NCBI GenBank assembly: GCA_025642065.1
Contig: JAODUP010000313.1
Coordinates: forward strand, 62,001-126,000
From: Paralvinella palmiformis
Lineage: Eukaryota; Annelida; Polychaeta; Terebellida; Alvinellidae
DNA length: 64,000 nucleotides
Direction of reading: 5' to 3'
The translations under genes were made by a program, and so were the position numbers. Shown here in pieces: positions 35,570-48,127 of the stretch; the stretch's first letter is position 1; each line of letters opens with the position of its first letter. Below the pieces are notes generated by a model. The model was not told the origin of the DNA. It searched no databases and saw only the letters and a list, made by a program, of their open reading frames with translations.

Positions 35570-37002
35570 CTAGATTTTGTAAATATTTAGCATAATATCA
35601 AACAAAAACTGTATCCAAATATTTCCGTACGAAGTACGGACTCCAGCAGATATTAATATCACGTTATAGAAAAAATTTAGATTATTAATTATACCAAAGA
35701 TAACTTTATATTTCTTGACCCAATTAAGGGTCACAGCTAAATCAATATATTCGCATACAGTATTTAAATACGTAATTTTTTCTATATCTCGCTTTATTTT
35801 CCAATAAGCGAATATATTTGGTTGGAAATTAGTTATCTCCCCAATATTGTAGATGTTTGAAATATTTTCAACAAACAATATCAGATATAAAGAATGCATG
35901 TTGAAGAACAACTCTTGGTGGGTGAAATATTATCTTAGAGAGGTTACAAAAACGCATACATCTCTGTTTTCAATATTTTTTAATACGGCATCAATATGTT
36001 ATTATACATTTGTAGCAAAACATCCAGTGATTATTGGGAAATGTAATCAATAAGTTTAGAACCTAAATATGTGTGACAACATTTATCAAAACATTTTTAG
36101 CATCTTGGTTTCAAACATAAAGAGGTGAACCTTGGAAACTTATAGAATCAGACAATAATCTAGTACTAAGGGAAAAGCCACATCCTTCCATCAATCCGTA
36201 CAGAGCGTTACATATTTCACAATCAAGTATCAGTAGAAATTCGAAAATATTTTATAATAATAATCGTTCTGTATTTTTCAGGTTAATTCGGATTTAATGT
36301 TGAATTCTTTATTATGAATTTAATATGTTGACTTGAATGAAAGTTAATAGTATTCACATATTGGATATTATAATGATAAATAGTGTAGTCACCACATCAC
36401 ATAGCATTTAATACTTTTCATATATCAAATGTTCAGTCAGTTTGCCGTATATCCCGTATATTCAAGGTTAGGTGTTTTTCTACACATGCTGAGTATATAT
36501 TACACAAATCTTGGCTACTCAAATGATCTGCATAATGTATTCTACCTCGTGTAATATATCGGTATTAATCTGTCCATCGGTAGAACCTGAACTATGTTCT
36601 TGCATACTATAGCCGTACAATTCTTTGACATTATTAGGGTGAAGGCTTGGTATTATTTTTATGTCTTCTAACGCATTATTTCATTTCAGAAGGACGTCAT
36701 TTTTATTTTGACATATGGATGTTATAGATTGTTAAAGTGTTTGTTAGAGGCATTATTTATCGACTGTTTAAATGTCTTTTAAAATTGTTTGGTGTCAAAA
36801 AGACATAGCCTTATATTTGTGTTTCTAAGTACAGTCTACTGCTGGATGTTTGATAGTTTGCTACCTAAATATTGTTTGTAGGTCCATTCTGTGAATAACT
36901 ATCCTATTTCGCTAGAATGAATTGTTTTACGTGAGAAGTAGCTTTTGGTTCACTGACACTTGATTTACCTTGAAGGAAAATACCATTTACACTGGGAGAT
37001 GA
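35570..37002. other. Unassigned, possibly decayed coding DNA
   Basis: A 113-codon minus-strand frame (35570-35911) contains no motif I recognise. The rest has short frames only. It could be the downstream part of the minus-strand LINE suspected at 37003-37390, but I cannot show it. Confidence 0.35.
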
Positions 37003-37390
37003 TCACTGAGATCGCGCCCATCCAGAGGCATAATGGCACACCATACGACAGATCTGGAGACATGGAACGATGTTAGACAGTAATGCATATAGTTCATGTT
37101 GCCAGTCGTTTTCTAAACATAAGTGTAGGGAATAATTATTAAAAAATAAATTTCCTGATATTAAGATCATTAACCTATACAAATTAGTGTGATATAGGAC
37201 CATGTTTGTTAAAACCCCCCTACGTTTCGCCCGCTCTGGTGATAATGCTAGCTTTAGAAAATTTGTTATGGCATCAGAGGAGGCATGATTTTCTGCGAAT
37301 GCTTCAGTGTATAATGATTTTTGTGAGAGTGAATGATAATTAATGTAATTCAGTTCCATTAATCTATGCCTATTACTGGTAAATGCATTG
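37003..37390 (-). pseudogene. Possible LINE ORF2 N-terminal remnant
   Basis: The minus-strand frame of about 130 codons has LYRLMILISGNLFFN, reminiscent of the L(L)LISGDIE.NPGP segment at the start of CR1/L2-type ORF2 proteins. The NPGP part is lost and no endonuclease motif follows clearly. Weak call: a chance open frame is possible. Confidence 0.3.
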
Positions 37391-40370
37391 GTGTTCACAA
37401 AAACTCGGTGGCGTCAACTCTGCAGGCTGGCCTTCAACAAGACAAAGGTTCAACGGGGCGAGAAGAGAGCACTGAAGAAATCTAACAGTTCAGGCGACGA
37501 TGAAACCATTGCAGGGCCAAGTAAAAGCACCAGGGGACGTACTTGTAATACTGGAAAACCAGCACAGGAAGCACGTTTTCTGTTGCAAGCAAGTTGGCAC
37601 TTATTATTTCCGTGAGGCAGCTACGTTTCAGCTAGATAACCGAGTTAACACATGTGCAGAGCTCTTAGAGATCACAGAACTGTTGGCTCGACTTAGTAAA
37701 GGATATATGGTTTCACTGGGATCCAATTATCACAATAAGTGCCTGGTGGGCTTCAACGACTGTGCCAGAAAACACAAACTCAAGAACATATTTGATGGGC
37801 AGAAACCTTTCACTAGATTCCAAGAAGGCTGCCAAAGAGACTCTGTGGCTAACCTGCTGCTGGCACTGGTAATCATGGTCCTTTATTTTCCAAGCATCAG
37901 AGACCAGAGTAATTATCTAGCAACGTCAGCAGCCCTAACCTTCGCACATCTACTAAACTGTAACATCGTCAGGTACAGGTGGCGCGAAGGACCCATACAG
38001 TCTGCCAACGTCAGACACAGCACTGCTCATGAGACACCTGTGCCGATGTATATAGGCATGATGGACCACGCCAAAACCAGAAAGAGGTCACTTGTGACTT
38101 TAGTTTTACATGTAGGTGTCAGTATCACATAGGACCGTGTGATTCGTCTGTCTATCCAGATAGTAGAAACAGTCATGCGGCAGTTCTATAAAGAACAGGT
38201 GGCTTACCCTCCCAAGATGCGCGGTGACGTCTTCACAACTGCTGCGGTTGATAATATTGATCATAACCCTAGCTCAACTACCTCATAGGAGTCCTTACAT
38301 AGCACAGGTATCTGTCTCCATTTCAACACCCTGCGTTTGCAGATCAAGGAGTTGACCGCAATATTGTGATTGTTGGAGGTGCTGCATGCAGACAGTGGGC
38401 CAGTTGCCAAGCTACTATGCAGATGTTCCACTGGTTGTCAATAGCACCACCAGGGCACCTGTACTACCTAGCACTACATCATCTCTGAGCAGGGAGTACC
38501 CTGACAAGAGCATCCAGGTAGAGTACTGTTGGCTAGAAAGTGTACGGAATATTCTTGCACTTGTATCTGATGATAAAGATAATCAGAGTGTTGACAACAT
38601 GTCCTGGGCTGCATACCATGCAACTCACAGCGTGCTAGAAGAAAGGCCATCTGCCAAAATGCCCTACTCCCTTGTTCCATGAGAGTTCCAGACGGTGGCA
38701 ATGATCAAACACCCAATGAACGTAGTAACAAAGGCTCTTCAGCATCTTGATGCTGGAAGATGCCAGAAGTAACATTTGACCAACCTTAGTACGTCATTGC
38801 AGACATATCCATTGGAAGTGGCAAGAGATGTGAGGAGAAGATAGGTTTATTGTGATGATTGGCGGCCTGCACATAGAGATGGCTGCTGTGAGGAACCTGG
38901 ATGATTGGTTGCAAGAAAGTAGTTGATGCACTAGTACAAGCGTAGATCACAACATCAGGAGTACTGCTGTCTCCTTGTATGTTGCAAATGTTGCTCGCCC
39001 CATACGTGACCACCAAATAATAGCGGCTGTATTGTACATCCTACAGTACAGGGCTTACAATAACTATGGCACATATATAAAAGATGAGCCTTTGGGGTTG
39101 AATGGTGCTCAAATAGGGAAGAGAGCTGCCCCTAATTCCAGGATTGGGCAACAGTCATGCTATTAGAACTGTGCTTACTGGACTTTGTGATGTCGAACGT
39201 CTTTCAGCACCTGAACCAACTATGGCCTCCAGCGTTCTCCGATGGAGACTGATTACCCTGATGCTACCTGTATAGTTCTTGGTGGAGCTTCCATAATCCA
39301 GATAATGAAGCAAGCAGTAACCAAGACATTTGATGAATATGCCCAGCAGGGTTCATCCCATATATTTCTTCTCAGCTGAGCAGTGTGTCACGTATGGACC
39401 TCGTTTGGGAATCTAACAAGGATGACTCTTTAAAAGGCATAACAACAGCCAAGCGTGGAAAGGGTGTAAGGAGGCGTATGGTTGTGTAGACTGCCATACC
39501 AGGAAACTGGAAAAATATTTTGATTATTGAAAGCAACAAGACATAACTATTTAGTTTACTCTCCTATGTCCTCCTTCTGGTGCTCTGTAAGGAAGAGAAT
39601 GACGTTATCCTAACCGATGGGAAGGTTCCTCTGCACATAGCTATTACAGGATGTCCCTACCCTGGGCCCGTGCAGCCATGAGGAAGTTAATAGTCGTATT
39701 GTACTGTACGTGTTATACGTAACACAGTATGGCCATCACCATATGCTCATTCGCACTGCTGACATCGATGTTGTGGTCTTTGCCATATGCCCGTTGAATG
39801 TGAATTTTGGCTAGCATTCGAAACTGGCAGGAGCTTTCGCTACCTGGCAGCCCACCAAATAGCTGGGAGTCTTGGAATAGATATGTCATGTGACCTACCA
39901 ATGTTCCATTCTTTGACAAGCTGCGACACTGTATCCAGCTGGGTTGGACATGGAAAGAAGACTGCAAGGGCAACGTGGAAGTCACTCCCGGAACTGATGC
40001 ATGTACTATTGATACTTACAGATGGACCAAAGGAGATCCCCGATAATGTAATGAACATAATTGAAAGGATTGTCATATTTCTATTTGACAGAACCAGCAC
40101 TTGCACCAAAGGGGGGTGTCCAAGAAGGAAGATCTTTCCACAAAAAAACTGGGTGCAGCAAATCTGCACTACCAGAGATGCTCTAGAAAAGCATGTCAAG
40201 AGTGCAGTATACCACGGTGGTCACATGTAGGTGAAGACAATGCTACCAGACACTCTCTTGTCATCACCAATTAACTGGCTGCCAGGGTGGTTGTAGAAAG
40301 CGCTGCAAAAAAGGTTGCATTTCAGTGCATTCTACTTCTGTGAGGAAGAATGTGCCAGCTGACTCTAAGA
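37388..40370 (+). pseudogene. Broken copy of an unnamed family with PIN/XPG-like core
   Basis: About 3 kb of plus-strand coding-like DNA, GC-richer than its surroundings. Blocks in order: KRALKKSNSSGDDETIAGPS; RKHVFCC; CAELLEITELLARLSKGYMV; NYHNKCLVGFNDCARKHK; IGMMDHAKTRKR; DVFTTAAVDNIDHNPSSTTS (38228-38287); LPSYYADVPLVV; MSWAAYHATHSVLEE; TVAMIKHPMNVV; VMIGGLHIEMAA (about 38850); PGNWKN; CSHEEVNSRIVLY; TADIDVVVFA (about 39760); FHSLTSCDTVSSW (about 39909); WKSLPELM; SSPINWL. I remember this order from a large uncharacterised repeated family in cnidarian and mollusc genomes. Inference: HEE.., D.DVV.A and GCDT resemble acidic positions of PIN/XPG-type nucleases. In-frame stops (for example at 38132 and 38275) and many frameshifts make this copy non-functional. 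Confidence 0.78.
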
Positions 40371-40491
40371 TCGCACATTTACTAAAACATAAAAGTGCCA
40401 TGATCCATGAGAATTGATCAAGTTGTCACATGATCAAGATGTGTTATTATAATAAGTCAAATAGTATTCAACAATAACATTGGTATTCTCA

Positions 40492-40712
40492 AATTCTTAA
40501 AAATCCTCTACTAACTGTTCTAGATAATAATCATTTTCTTGGCAAAGAACCTTCGTTCGTCGTTAGGATATATTATCATGGAACCCAATGCCGGTCATTA
40601 TGGAATAAAACACAGTGTCTTTCAACGAAATAGCTTAAAGCTTTAAAACAAGGAAACAGCCATTAATTCGGCATGTTCTGAGTTTTTCAAAGACAGAAAC
40701 TGCAGTTCATGC
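40492..40712 (+). pseudogene. C-terminal fragment of the sulfotransferase gene
   Basis: Frame 40498 onward reads NPLLTVLDNNHFLGKEPS and YYHGTQCRSLWNKTQCLSTK, then a stop, then more stops. It corresponds to the last about 65 codons of the minus-strand sulfotransferase at 48128-48340 (PLLTVLDSYHFLGKEPS, YYHGTQCRSFWNKTQCRSTK). DNA similarity continues past the last residues (CATGTTCTGAGTTTTT). It lies in the opposite orientation 7.5 kb away and has no upstream exons: a dead partial duplicate. Confidence 0.92.
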
Positions 40713-41154
40713 TATTATTGATTATCAAGCAATTCATCAATTGTTCTGGCATAACACAATGAATATATTACCAATTAGTCCTTAATATTAATATCAAATA
40801 ATACTATTTTAATTTGTTTCCTTTAACTGACAATTGTGGAGTAATAGGTTCATGTTAAATAAAGGTAAATATATTGAACAATTATGTATTCATAATGAAT
40901 GCTAAATACCCATGCATATCAGTATACTTTAAATTTATCACAGATTTGGAAACACCATTTAATTGAAGACATATATAAGAATATATAAGCTAATACAAAA
41001 ACCATTTGATAATTAATATTTTTTATTTAGTATTTTGGTCAAAGTCGACTTAAAAGAGTCTAATTTTACAATCTGAGTATAATTTTGAGAGTTCTATTTA
41101 GTTTTACTTAACGTTCATGACACCGATGATGACTTATTGTGAATAATAATACTC
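40713..41154. other. Unassigned AT-rich stretch
   Basis: No feature recognised. Confidence 0.4.
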
Positions 41155-41230
41155 AAGCTAATTCGCTTTTCGTAGGTGACAAATATGTCACGTCTACAGG
41201 AAAGCGGCGACAAGCAGGCTACATAGAAAG
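41155..41230. repeat. Direct repeat Z, left copy
   Basis: AGCTAATTCGCTTTTC, then ATATGTCACG, then GCAGGCTACATAGAAA also occur at 41993-42075 with the same spacing, about 838 bp away. This copy contains a perfect palindrome GTGACAAATATGTCAC. The pair could be the ends of a small non-autonomous element or a local duplication. Confidence 0.75.
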
Positions 41231-41992
41231 GCGTCGATAGATGTCCTACTGGTCTAGCGTCGCAATTTGTCCGCTAACTAGGCCCTCGGCGTGTTAACCA
41301 ACATTACAGTTTGTTGACCACGTGAGACAATGCAAGTAGCAATAATGCACAATGGATTATTACTGGATTAGAACGAAATATCGTCTCAAACCTGAGTAAA
41401 TACTATGATTTACTGATTAAACTAACCATATTCGTTCATCATAACTGAAGTAATACACTATTTGCGTCACTAATATAATCCAGTTGTCGTGTCATCAAAT
41501 TAAAGCGCCTATCCACTTGATCTATTTGACCCATGGTCGAGAACAGCGGATTTCAGGCAGACCTCAAATACCGCAAATGACACGTCGGGATTATAATAGC
41601 TATACATTCAACAATTTTTCTATATCAGTGTAACCTAATTACGCATAATATGGGGAAAAACTCTGTCAGAAGCTTAATACCGATGGAGATGCTTGCTGGA
41701 GAAACAAACGTCTGCAAGAGTATAAATCCATCAAGCAACATTGTATGATTTAATATGTCGTTTCGCCAGACCACACAAGAGGACAACAACATAGATTCTA
41801 CATTAAACATAGAAAAGCTAATAGAGTTAAACATGTTTTAATAACGACATAAATTTCTTACATTGGTGTGATAAAGAATCTATTTATTTATAAAACCATA
41901 CCTAAATGTAAAATGTTCTATACCTCCACATATCAATACATATATGCGTAGACCTATACATGTGTCTGGGCTACTCATCAGCCTTTCTGAAC
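41231..41992. other. Sequence between the direct repeats
   Basis: 760 bp with no recognised protein or RNA. Only a 69-codon minus-strand frame without motif was seen. Confidence 0.4.
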
Positions 41993-42075
41993 CAGCTAAT
42001 TCGCTTTTCATACGCGAAAAATATGTCACGCCCACAATAAAGTGGCTACATGCAGGCTACATAGAAAAGCGGATG
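41993..42075. repeat. Direct repeat Z, right copy
   Basis: Partner of 41155-41230. The palindrome is decayed here (GCGAAAAATATGTCACGC). Confidence 0.75.
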
Positions 42076-42417
42076 CACCTGAAACATACCATTTGACGCA
42101 AAAGCTCGCAGTAAACAACACGTGCGTGTGGTTCAATGGCGACTTACTACATACATAAGATAACTACTTTGACACCACAGTTTACTTTTCTGTAGTCCAA
42201 AAGAAACCTATATATAAACAATTTCAACACCTCAGATGCTGACATCAGCTTTAATATGGATTCGAATAGCTAAACAACTCCTACCTTTATCAACCGTATC
42301 GATAGACGTCCGACAAAATCCGTATTTTTCAGATGAATACTGTGTTTAAATACTGGCAAAAGTAGATATTCCTGTGAAGAATTACCAATGAAATGATACA
42401 TGGTGATTGGTTAAGTG

Positions 42418-42423
<6 letters not shown>

Positions 42424-42504
<81 letters not shown>
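42424..42504. repeat. (TA)n-(GA)n microsatellite
   Basis: About 40 bp TA followed by about 40 bp GA. Confidence 0.95.
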
Positions 42505-42508
<4 letters not shown>

Positions 42509-43089
42509 TAAAATTATTGAGGGCTATATATGTTACTAGAAACATAAAGGTTTCCCCAGTCATACGGTGACATATTGTGCATTATGTCAGTAAAATAATC
42601 AATTATGTTAAAATATGTATTACCTCATGTACATCTACAACAGTTAGTTGAAAGAGCTGGCCTTGGGTGTTCTTTAATTAATCTATCTGCAATTATTATG
42701 TAATAGATGTGGTTACTGTAATGGATTTTCATTAATCTTAAGGCAGTAAACTTTGTGTCAGCCATCCATCTCCTCACATGGCTTTTGGTTAGTCTCAACA
42801 CAAAGAAAATGTGGCATGCAGAGTACATTCTAATACCAGTAAAATTCGAATGTTCAAAAAGGACTGCAGATACAAAGGATTTCATAAAAGTTCAGGTAAA
42901 TCAGTCCTCTCAGACACATTCAACCATCTGACTACCTCATTAGCTAATGGACGAAGAGTTAGCAGGTCGTCATGGCAGGATTTAAATTGATCTCGGGGGG
43001 GGGGGGGCATCCATAGTTTGCCCATTAAAAATGGTATTAGACTCAGCAAAGCACTCACAGGCCATCAGTTATCTGCAGAGAAACGTTTC
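42505..43089. other. Unassigned; poly-G run
   Basis: No gene was recognised. A run of 12-13 G lies at about 42997. Confidence 0.4.
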
Positions 43090-43098
43090 TGCACCTGC

Positions 43099-43153
<55 letters not shown>

Positions 43154-43435
43154 GCCGAAATGGCAGCTTTTTAACGTGGCTGGCAACCTCAAATGAGGGA
43201 GACGCAAATGGTCTGTAATTTATCACTTCCCCATGGAGACTAATTCTAAATAAAGTTTGAATTTTGAATATATTGCATATTAGGTGGAGAAAACCTTGGC
43301 TGGATGTAAAACTCCTTTTACTATGGTGTCACAGCCGCGGCGCGAACATTCGACCTCCCGCATAGAATGACTATAGCCATTAGGTAAATAGTCTCACGCT
43401 TTATCCATGAGACCAAAGAGGCTGTTGGAGTAAGA
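43090..43435 (-). mobile_element. tRNA-derived SINE family S2 with (ATT)n tail
   Basis: Minus-strand head: A-box-like TTTGGTCTCATGGATAAAGCG near 43420 (first bases TTTGGTCTCATGGATAAA) and B-box-like GGTCGAATGTTCG near 43345. A unique body follows, then an (ATT)n tract (AAT on the plus strand, 43100-43153) as the 3' tail. The head is unlike S1, so this is a second SINE lineage. Exact ends and target duplications not resolved. Confidence 0.7.
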
Positions 43436-43559
43436 TATCAATAAAAGGAATGCCAATTGATCTCATGTAATAAGGAAGAGGGTGTCAGCAGGTACATTCG
43501 ACCTGTTACACTGAATCCTTGGTACCTTTGGCATTTCCTTTTTAGTACCTATATATGAA

Positions 43560-44560
43560 GGCATTTACTTTGCTTCGTCGTACCATATCTGAAATGTTAC
43601 ACCTATGTCTTCCCTCAAACATTGAATCTCTCATTTCATATTGTCAATCGTTGTGTATTCATAAAATACGTCAATATCTCTTCTTTGTAGTTTATCTGAC
43701 AAAACCTTTCAAATAATCCCAACTATTCTTCAATACTGTGATGCCAATAATAACTTCAAAATCTGCATACTACTATTTCATTAGATTTATTTCCATACAT
43801 AATATAGTGTTTAAAGGATATACTGTCTGTTCGTTTTCTGATGCACTTTCTATACATTTTATCCTTTGTCATAGAAGAATTTGGTAAAGCAGAGGTCATC
43901 CAAGGTTGCCTTAGAACATTTTTTATGTATCTATTACATGCAATAATACGCAGTTTAAATAGTCATATGATCGATCTGTTTTGTGTTTTTCATTATGTTC
44001 CAGTCAATTGCGTTTAAGAAATTTTGGATGTTTATTAGTTTCATGTCATCTACTGGTCTATATAGTACCTTTTTTATTATGATTAATCTGACCGATAATG
44101 GGAAATGATCAGAAATATCGACAGAGATTAAGATTATCCCTGAAAGTAGTTCATCATAACGTTTCCATTTTATATAAATATTATCAATGAGTGTACTTGT
44201 TTTGTGATTAATACGTGTTAGTAATGTCACTATGGGGAGAAATCCAGAAGAAATAAAAAATATCAAGCAGGTCACGAGTTTTGAAATGTCTTTCAATATC
44301 AAGATAATTAAAATGATTATCTGTACAGATCAAAACGTCACCATTGGTGTCCGACAGATTTTGAAGACATTGATATAATGCTCCTTCTGTTGTTTATGTG
44401 TTTGTAATATAGATAATTAAATTCCACTCAATGGCTGTATAGATATAATAGGATTGACCATTTAGTGATAATTCGGGAAAATTAAATAACTTTTGGGGGA
44501 AATAATTTGGGTGTTCAAGAAATTAGAACAGCTAAGATAAAAAAATGGATATGACTTTCA
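43560..44560 (-). pseudogene. LINE ORF2 endonuclease region remnant
   Basis: Minus-strand blocks: NGDVLICTDNHFNYLDI (for the L.GDFN block), GFLPIVTLLTRINHKTSTLI, DNIYIKW, and SGIILISVDISDHFPLSVRL (the SDHFP motif of the apurinic-type endonuclease, at about 44120). Downstream, DINAIDW-like NAIDWNIMKN and, in another frame, KPWMTSALPNSS match the linker before the reverse transcriptase. Frameshifts separate the blocks. The SDH catalytic residues are visible, but the gene is dead. Confidence 0.8.
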
Positions 44561-44921
44561 AAAGTCAATTAATAACACATATTTCACAAATATATTAACA
44601 CAGACAACTGAGGAACTATTATAAGCTGATATTATCTTTTATATTAAAAAATTCAGATTTATTTGTCTATGAAGATGGTAAATAGTAAATAACTCCCGTA
44701 TAATAAAGTTGTATCATAATCATGGTCATTGACATAAAGGGGTTTCTTCCAAAACTAACATTAATTACATTCATTGATAACTTATCTAAATTATGGGTTA
44801 GATAATAAAATAAAAGTCCCGCTAGGACGAGATGATTGTTGAGGTTGTGATGTTCGTCGAAGTTAATTAAAAACCAAATCACTTCCAGACCTTGGTATTG
44901 TTTTTAGTGGATGCCTAATAT

Positions 44922-44928
<7 letters not shown>

Positions 44929-45004
<76 letters not shown>

Positions 45005-45021
45005 AATTAGACAGTGATTAC

Positions 45022-45095
<74 letters not shown>
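44929..45095. repeat. Two (TA)n tracts
   Basis: TA repeats at 44929-45000 and 45026-45095 separated by a short unique spacer. Confidence 0.95.
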
Positions 45096-45098
<3 letters not shown>

Positions 45099-45117
45099 TA
45101 CTCTATACACCACATGA

Positions 45118-46040
45118 TTAAGCTATATCAGCGATACCTCTGGCTGGATGACAAATAATAGACTTAGGCTCAATGCAAACAAAACAGCTATCATTATTTT
45201 TTGGTACATCCAGACAATGCAATACAATTACTCGTTCCTTCTCCGTGTCCATCCTCAATCATAGTATCACACCATCAGATGCTGTACGTAATCGTGTTGT
45301 TACATTGGATAGCTATTTTAATTTCAGAAAACTTGTTTCTCTGACATGTCGCTCCTGCTTCTATTATATTCGTGACCTTATCCTTATTTACATCTCTGTG
45401 TCTCTTTCAGTCTCTAAAACCATCGCTACATCACTCATTATTAATAGGCTTGACTAATGAAACTCTCTTCTTTATAACATCGCATCTATGGGTATTCTAA
45501 AACTTCGGTGTGTTCAGAACGGCTTAACCAGGATTTTCAAATGATCTCGGTTTTCTCATTCTATGCCACTCTGAAATCTCCTCACTGGCTCCCTTGTCAA
45601 TATCGCGTCATTTGTAACTCAGTACCATTGCCTAGCACACGTAATCGTCTGGAAAACCTTCGTATCTATTTTCCATGCTTTCTGATAGAGTTCTGTTCAT
45701 CGTGTTTTCACTTGTTGTCTGTTCCTAGTGTTAAAACTCATGCTGCGACGCATACGTTTGCAGTTGCTACCACTGCTCTTTGGAATTCAATCCCTGAGCA
45801 TGTTAAGTCATCAAATAGTATAGTTTCTTTCCGTCACCATTTGGAAACGCACCATTTAAAACTTATTTAGCCCTGCTATGTTTCCTAAGGTTCCACTGGC
45901 TCCGGTAATTATTTGATTAATTTTGAATCATACCTTGACTATGAGTTTGTCCAACCTCTCTACTAGGTGCGCCACTGAGCTCGATTCTTTTCAAGCATAT
46001 TAGTCCTAAGGAAATTTGTAATTAATAATATTATTATTTA
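45118..46040 (+). pseudogene. L2/CR1-like LINE ORF2 C-terminus and 3' tail
   Basis: Frames give SGWMTNNRLRLNANKTAIII (the WM..N.L.LN..KT block), RNRVVTLDSYFNF, SCFYYIRDL, NSLLYNIASMG, LKSPHWLPCQYRVICN (the LHWLPV..R block), then HTFAVATTALWNSIPEHVK and SSNSIVSFRHHLETH. This is the thumb and C-terminal end of an L2/CR1-type ORF2. After the stop at about 45869 a 3' untranslated tail follows, with TTGACTATGAG and GCCACTGAGCTCGATTC shared with 1420-1485. The catalytic palm is absent, and several stops occur before 45508. Confidence 0.88.
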
Positions 46041-46109
46041 TTACTCAGATTATAAAGCCAACCGGAATTATACCAACATCAGCCATATTAGTAGAATACA
46101 TTTATAGTA

Positions 46110-47480
46110 AAGATATAATAAGTTATTCCCTTTAAACAAAATAAAACGGCCAAGAAAGAGAAGCATAGATCCTGGATTACTAAGGGGTTTATAAATTCCA
46201 TTAAAACTAAGCACAAATTATATATGTAATTAAAAAAGGGTATTTAATGAAACCAATTATAGAAGTTATAAAAATAAATTAACACTACTTATTAAAATAG
46301 CAGAATGCTATTACCATGAAAAGGAATTTGACAAGCATAACAATGACCTGAAAAAAATGTGCCAAATGATAAGCGAGAATATTGACAAAAATACGTCATC
46401 ACAACAAAACCAGTAATTCTTAGTAAATGGCATTCTAACACGAGACAACAATTTAATAGCTGATTAATTTAGTGAATACTTCACGACCCGTAGCACAGAA
46501 TTAACTAAGGAAATACTAACCATTACAGAAAAGCTTGAAAATTAACTTAAGTGAAATTATGAAAATTCATATTTTAGTACCTACAACCATATAGGATAAT
46601 GACAGAGAAATATAAGAAACGCAGTTCTGGATGAGACGGCTTAAACAAGAAATTATCACACAAATATATTCAGGCACGACTAACTCATTATTTCACATTA
46701 TAAATTTATCGTTTAACAAAGGATACATACCATAAGAGGTAAACTTAATTAATTTACTGCCGATTTAAAAAAAGGAGATGCTAGATTAATCAGTAACAAT
46801 AGACCAGTCTCCATATTACCGTGTTTATTTTCTAAATTCTTTGAAAAACTTGTGTATAGTAGACTAAGAAAACATTTTGATGAAACATAGTATTTTGTCA
46901 AATTGTCAATTTGGATTACAAAAAAAGGATATTGTACTTACACGGCTTTAACGATATTAATTGATAAAATAACAAGATAAAGGAGAAGGCGTAATGGGAC
47001 TTTTTTAGATTTCGCCAAAGTATTTGATACAGTGAACCATGACATCCTGTTTATAAAGATAAAACAATATGGACTAAGAGGAAAAGTCCTCCAATGGTTT
47101 CAAAGTTATTTTTGTCTTTTAGAAAATAGACAATAAGAATTAGTTAAACCAAGTCTGCTCTTAAAAATATAACTCGTGGAATGCCAAAAGGATCAATATT
47201 GGGTTCATTATTATTCCTGATCTATATAAAGGATTTAAGCGCTGTATCACCAACCACCTTACCTATAATGTATGCAGATGACACTAATAGTTTATACAAG
47301 GCAAAGATTTGTAATGAAATGGAACATGACTTAAATATTGAAATACAAGAACTTTCACTTTGATAATAAAATCAATTGGAATAAACATATAAAATATACA
47401 TAAAATAATACCAAAGATTATAGGCATTTTCTGAAAAGTCAATTAAGAAAAGGTATTATCATGTTTTTATTATATTTATT
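46110..47480 (+). pseudogene. Second plus-strand LINE ORF2 remnant with RT core
   Basis: Blocks: RSWITKGF, SYKNKLTLLIKIAECYYHEK, NGILTRDNNLIAD, LIDLLP-FKKGDARLISNNRP, VSILPC-FSKFFEKLVYSRLR, FLDFAKAFDTVNHDILFIKI, KQYGLRGKVLQWFQSYF, GMPKGSILGSLLFLIYIKDL, PIMYADDTNSLYKA. These are reverse-transcriptase motifs in order, with catalytic F-D-F-A/K-A-F-D and Y-A-D-D present. Near 47370, NKINWNKHIKY (the L.W..H block) follows after a short deletion. At least ten stops or frameshifts. It differs in sequence from the L2-like copies and is closer to the Jockey/CR1 style, but the clade is not resolved. Confidence 0.88.
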
Positions 47481-47813
47481 AGATTAACTGTAGTATCCTG
47501 ACGTCATATAATTGTACCAACGTGGCATATGTTTTGTTGATAATTGAAAAAAGGAAATATAGACAGTTCGATTCTTTGGTGTTTATTGTTGATTGTATAT
47601 CATGATGTATATGTACTATTTCCTCTGTGTGTATTCAATTTTGTTTTCGAACAATCACTTAATGAAACAATCAATCATTCATGAAGTAAAACTAAATATA
47701 ACCCTCAATATTGTACAAGAGCTCTAAATCAGTCTCTCATAAACCATTTTACTTGACGAAAATATTAAATCGTAATATAATAATCTTAATATGGCTGTCG
47801 TGTAATAAATATA

Positions 47814-47871
<58 letters not shown>

Positions 47872-48127
47872 CTATAGATGATTCCAAATATGTGATAAAT
47901 TTAGAATAGATTGATATGTTTACATGATGCATGTGTTTAAAATTGGGTTATATATTTACCTGTATTTCAACATGCGCTGGTATTTCTCTTACAAATGTAT
48001 ACTCAAAGGAAATTAATTGAAAATAGTTTCGTTTAATAGTAACCTTATCTACTCAGTCACCCAATTGTTTTTAATTTAGAAATAAGAACGACGATATTGT
48101 TACGGTCACAACCGGAAATGATTAACA
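47481..48127. other. Unassigned, with (TA)n
   Basis: The 3' flank of the minus-strand sulfotransferase, AT-rich. (TA)n at 47818-47867. Confidence 0.45.

Noticed and set aside
35570..35911. 113-codon minus-strand frame
   Set aside because: No domain, no splice context, AT-driven codons. Left as unassigned.
42625..42885. 86-codon minus-strand frame
   Set aside because: No recognisable family, no splice sites, isolated in AT-rich DNA.
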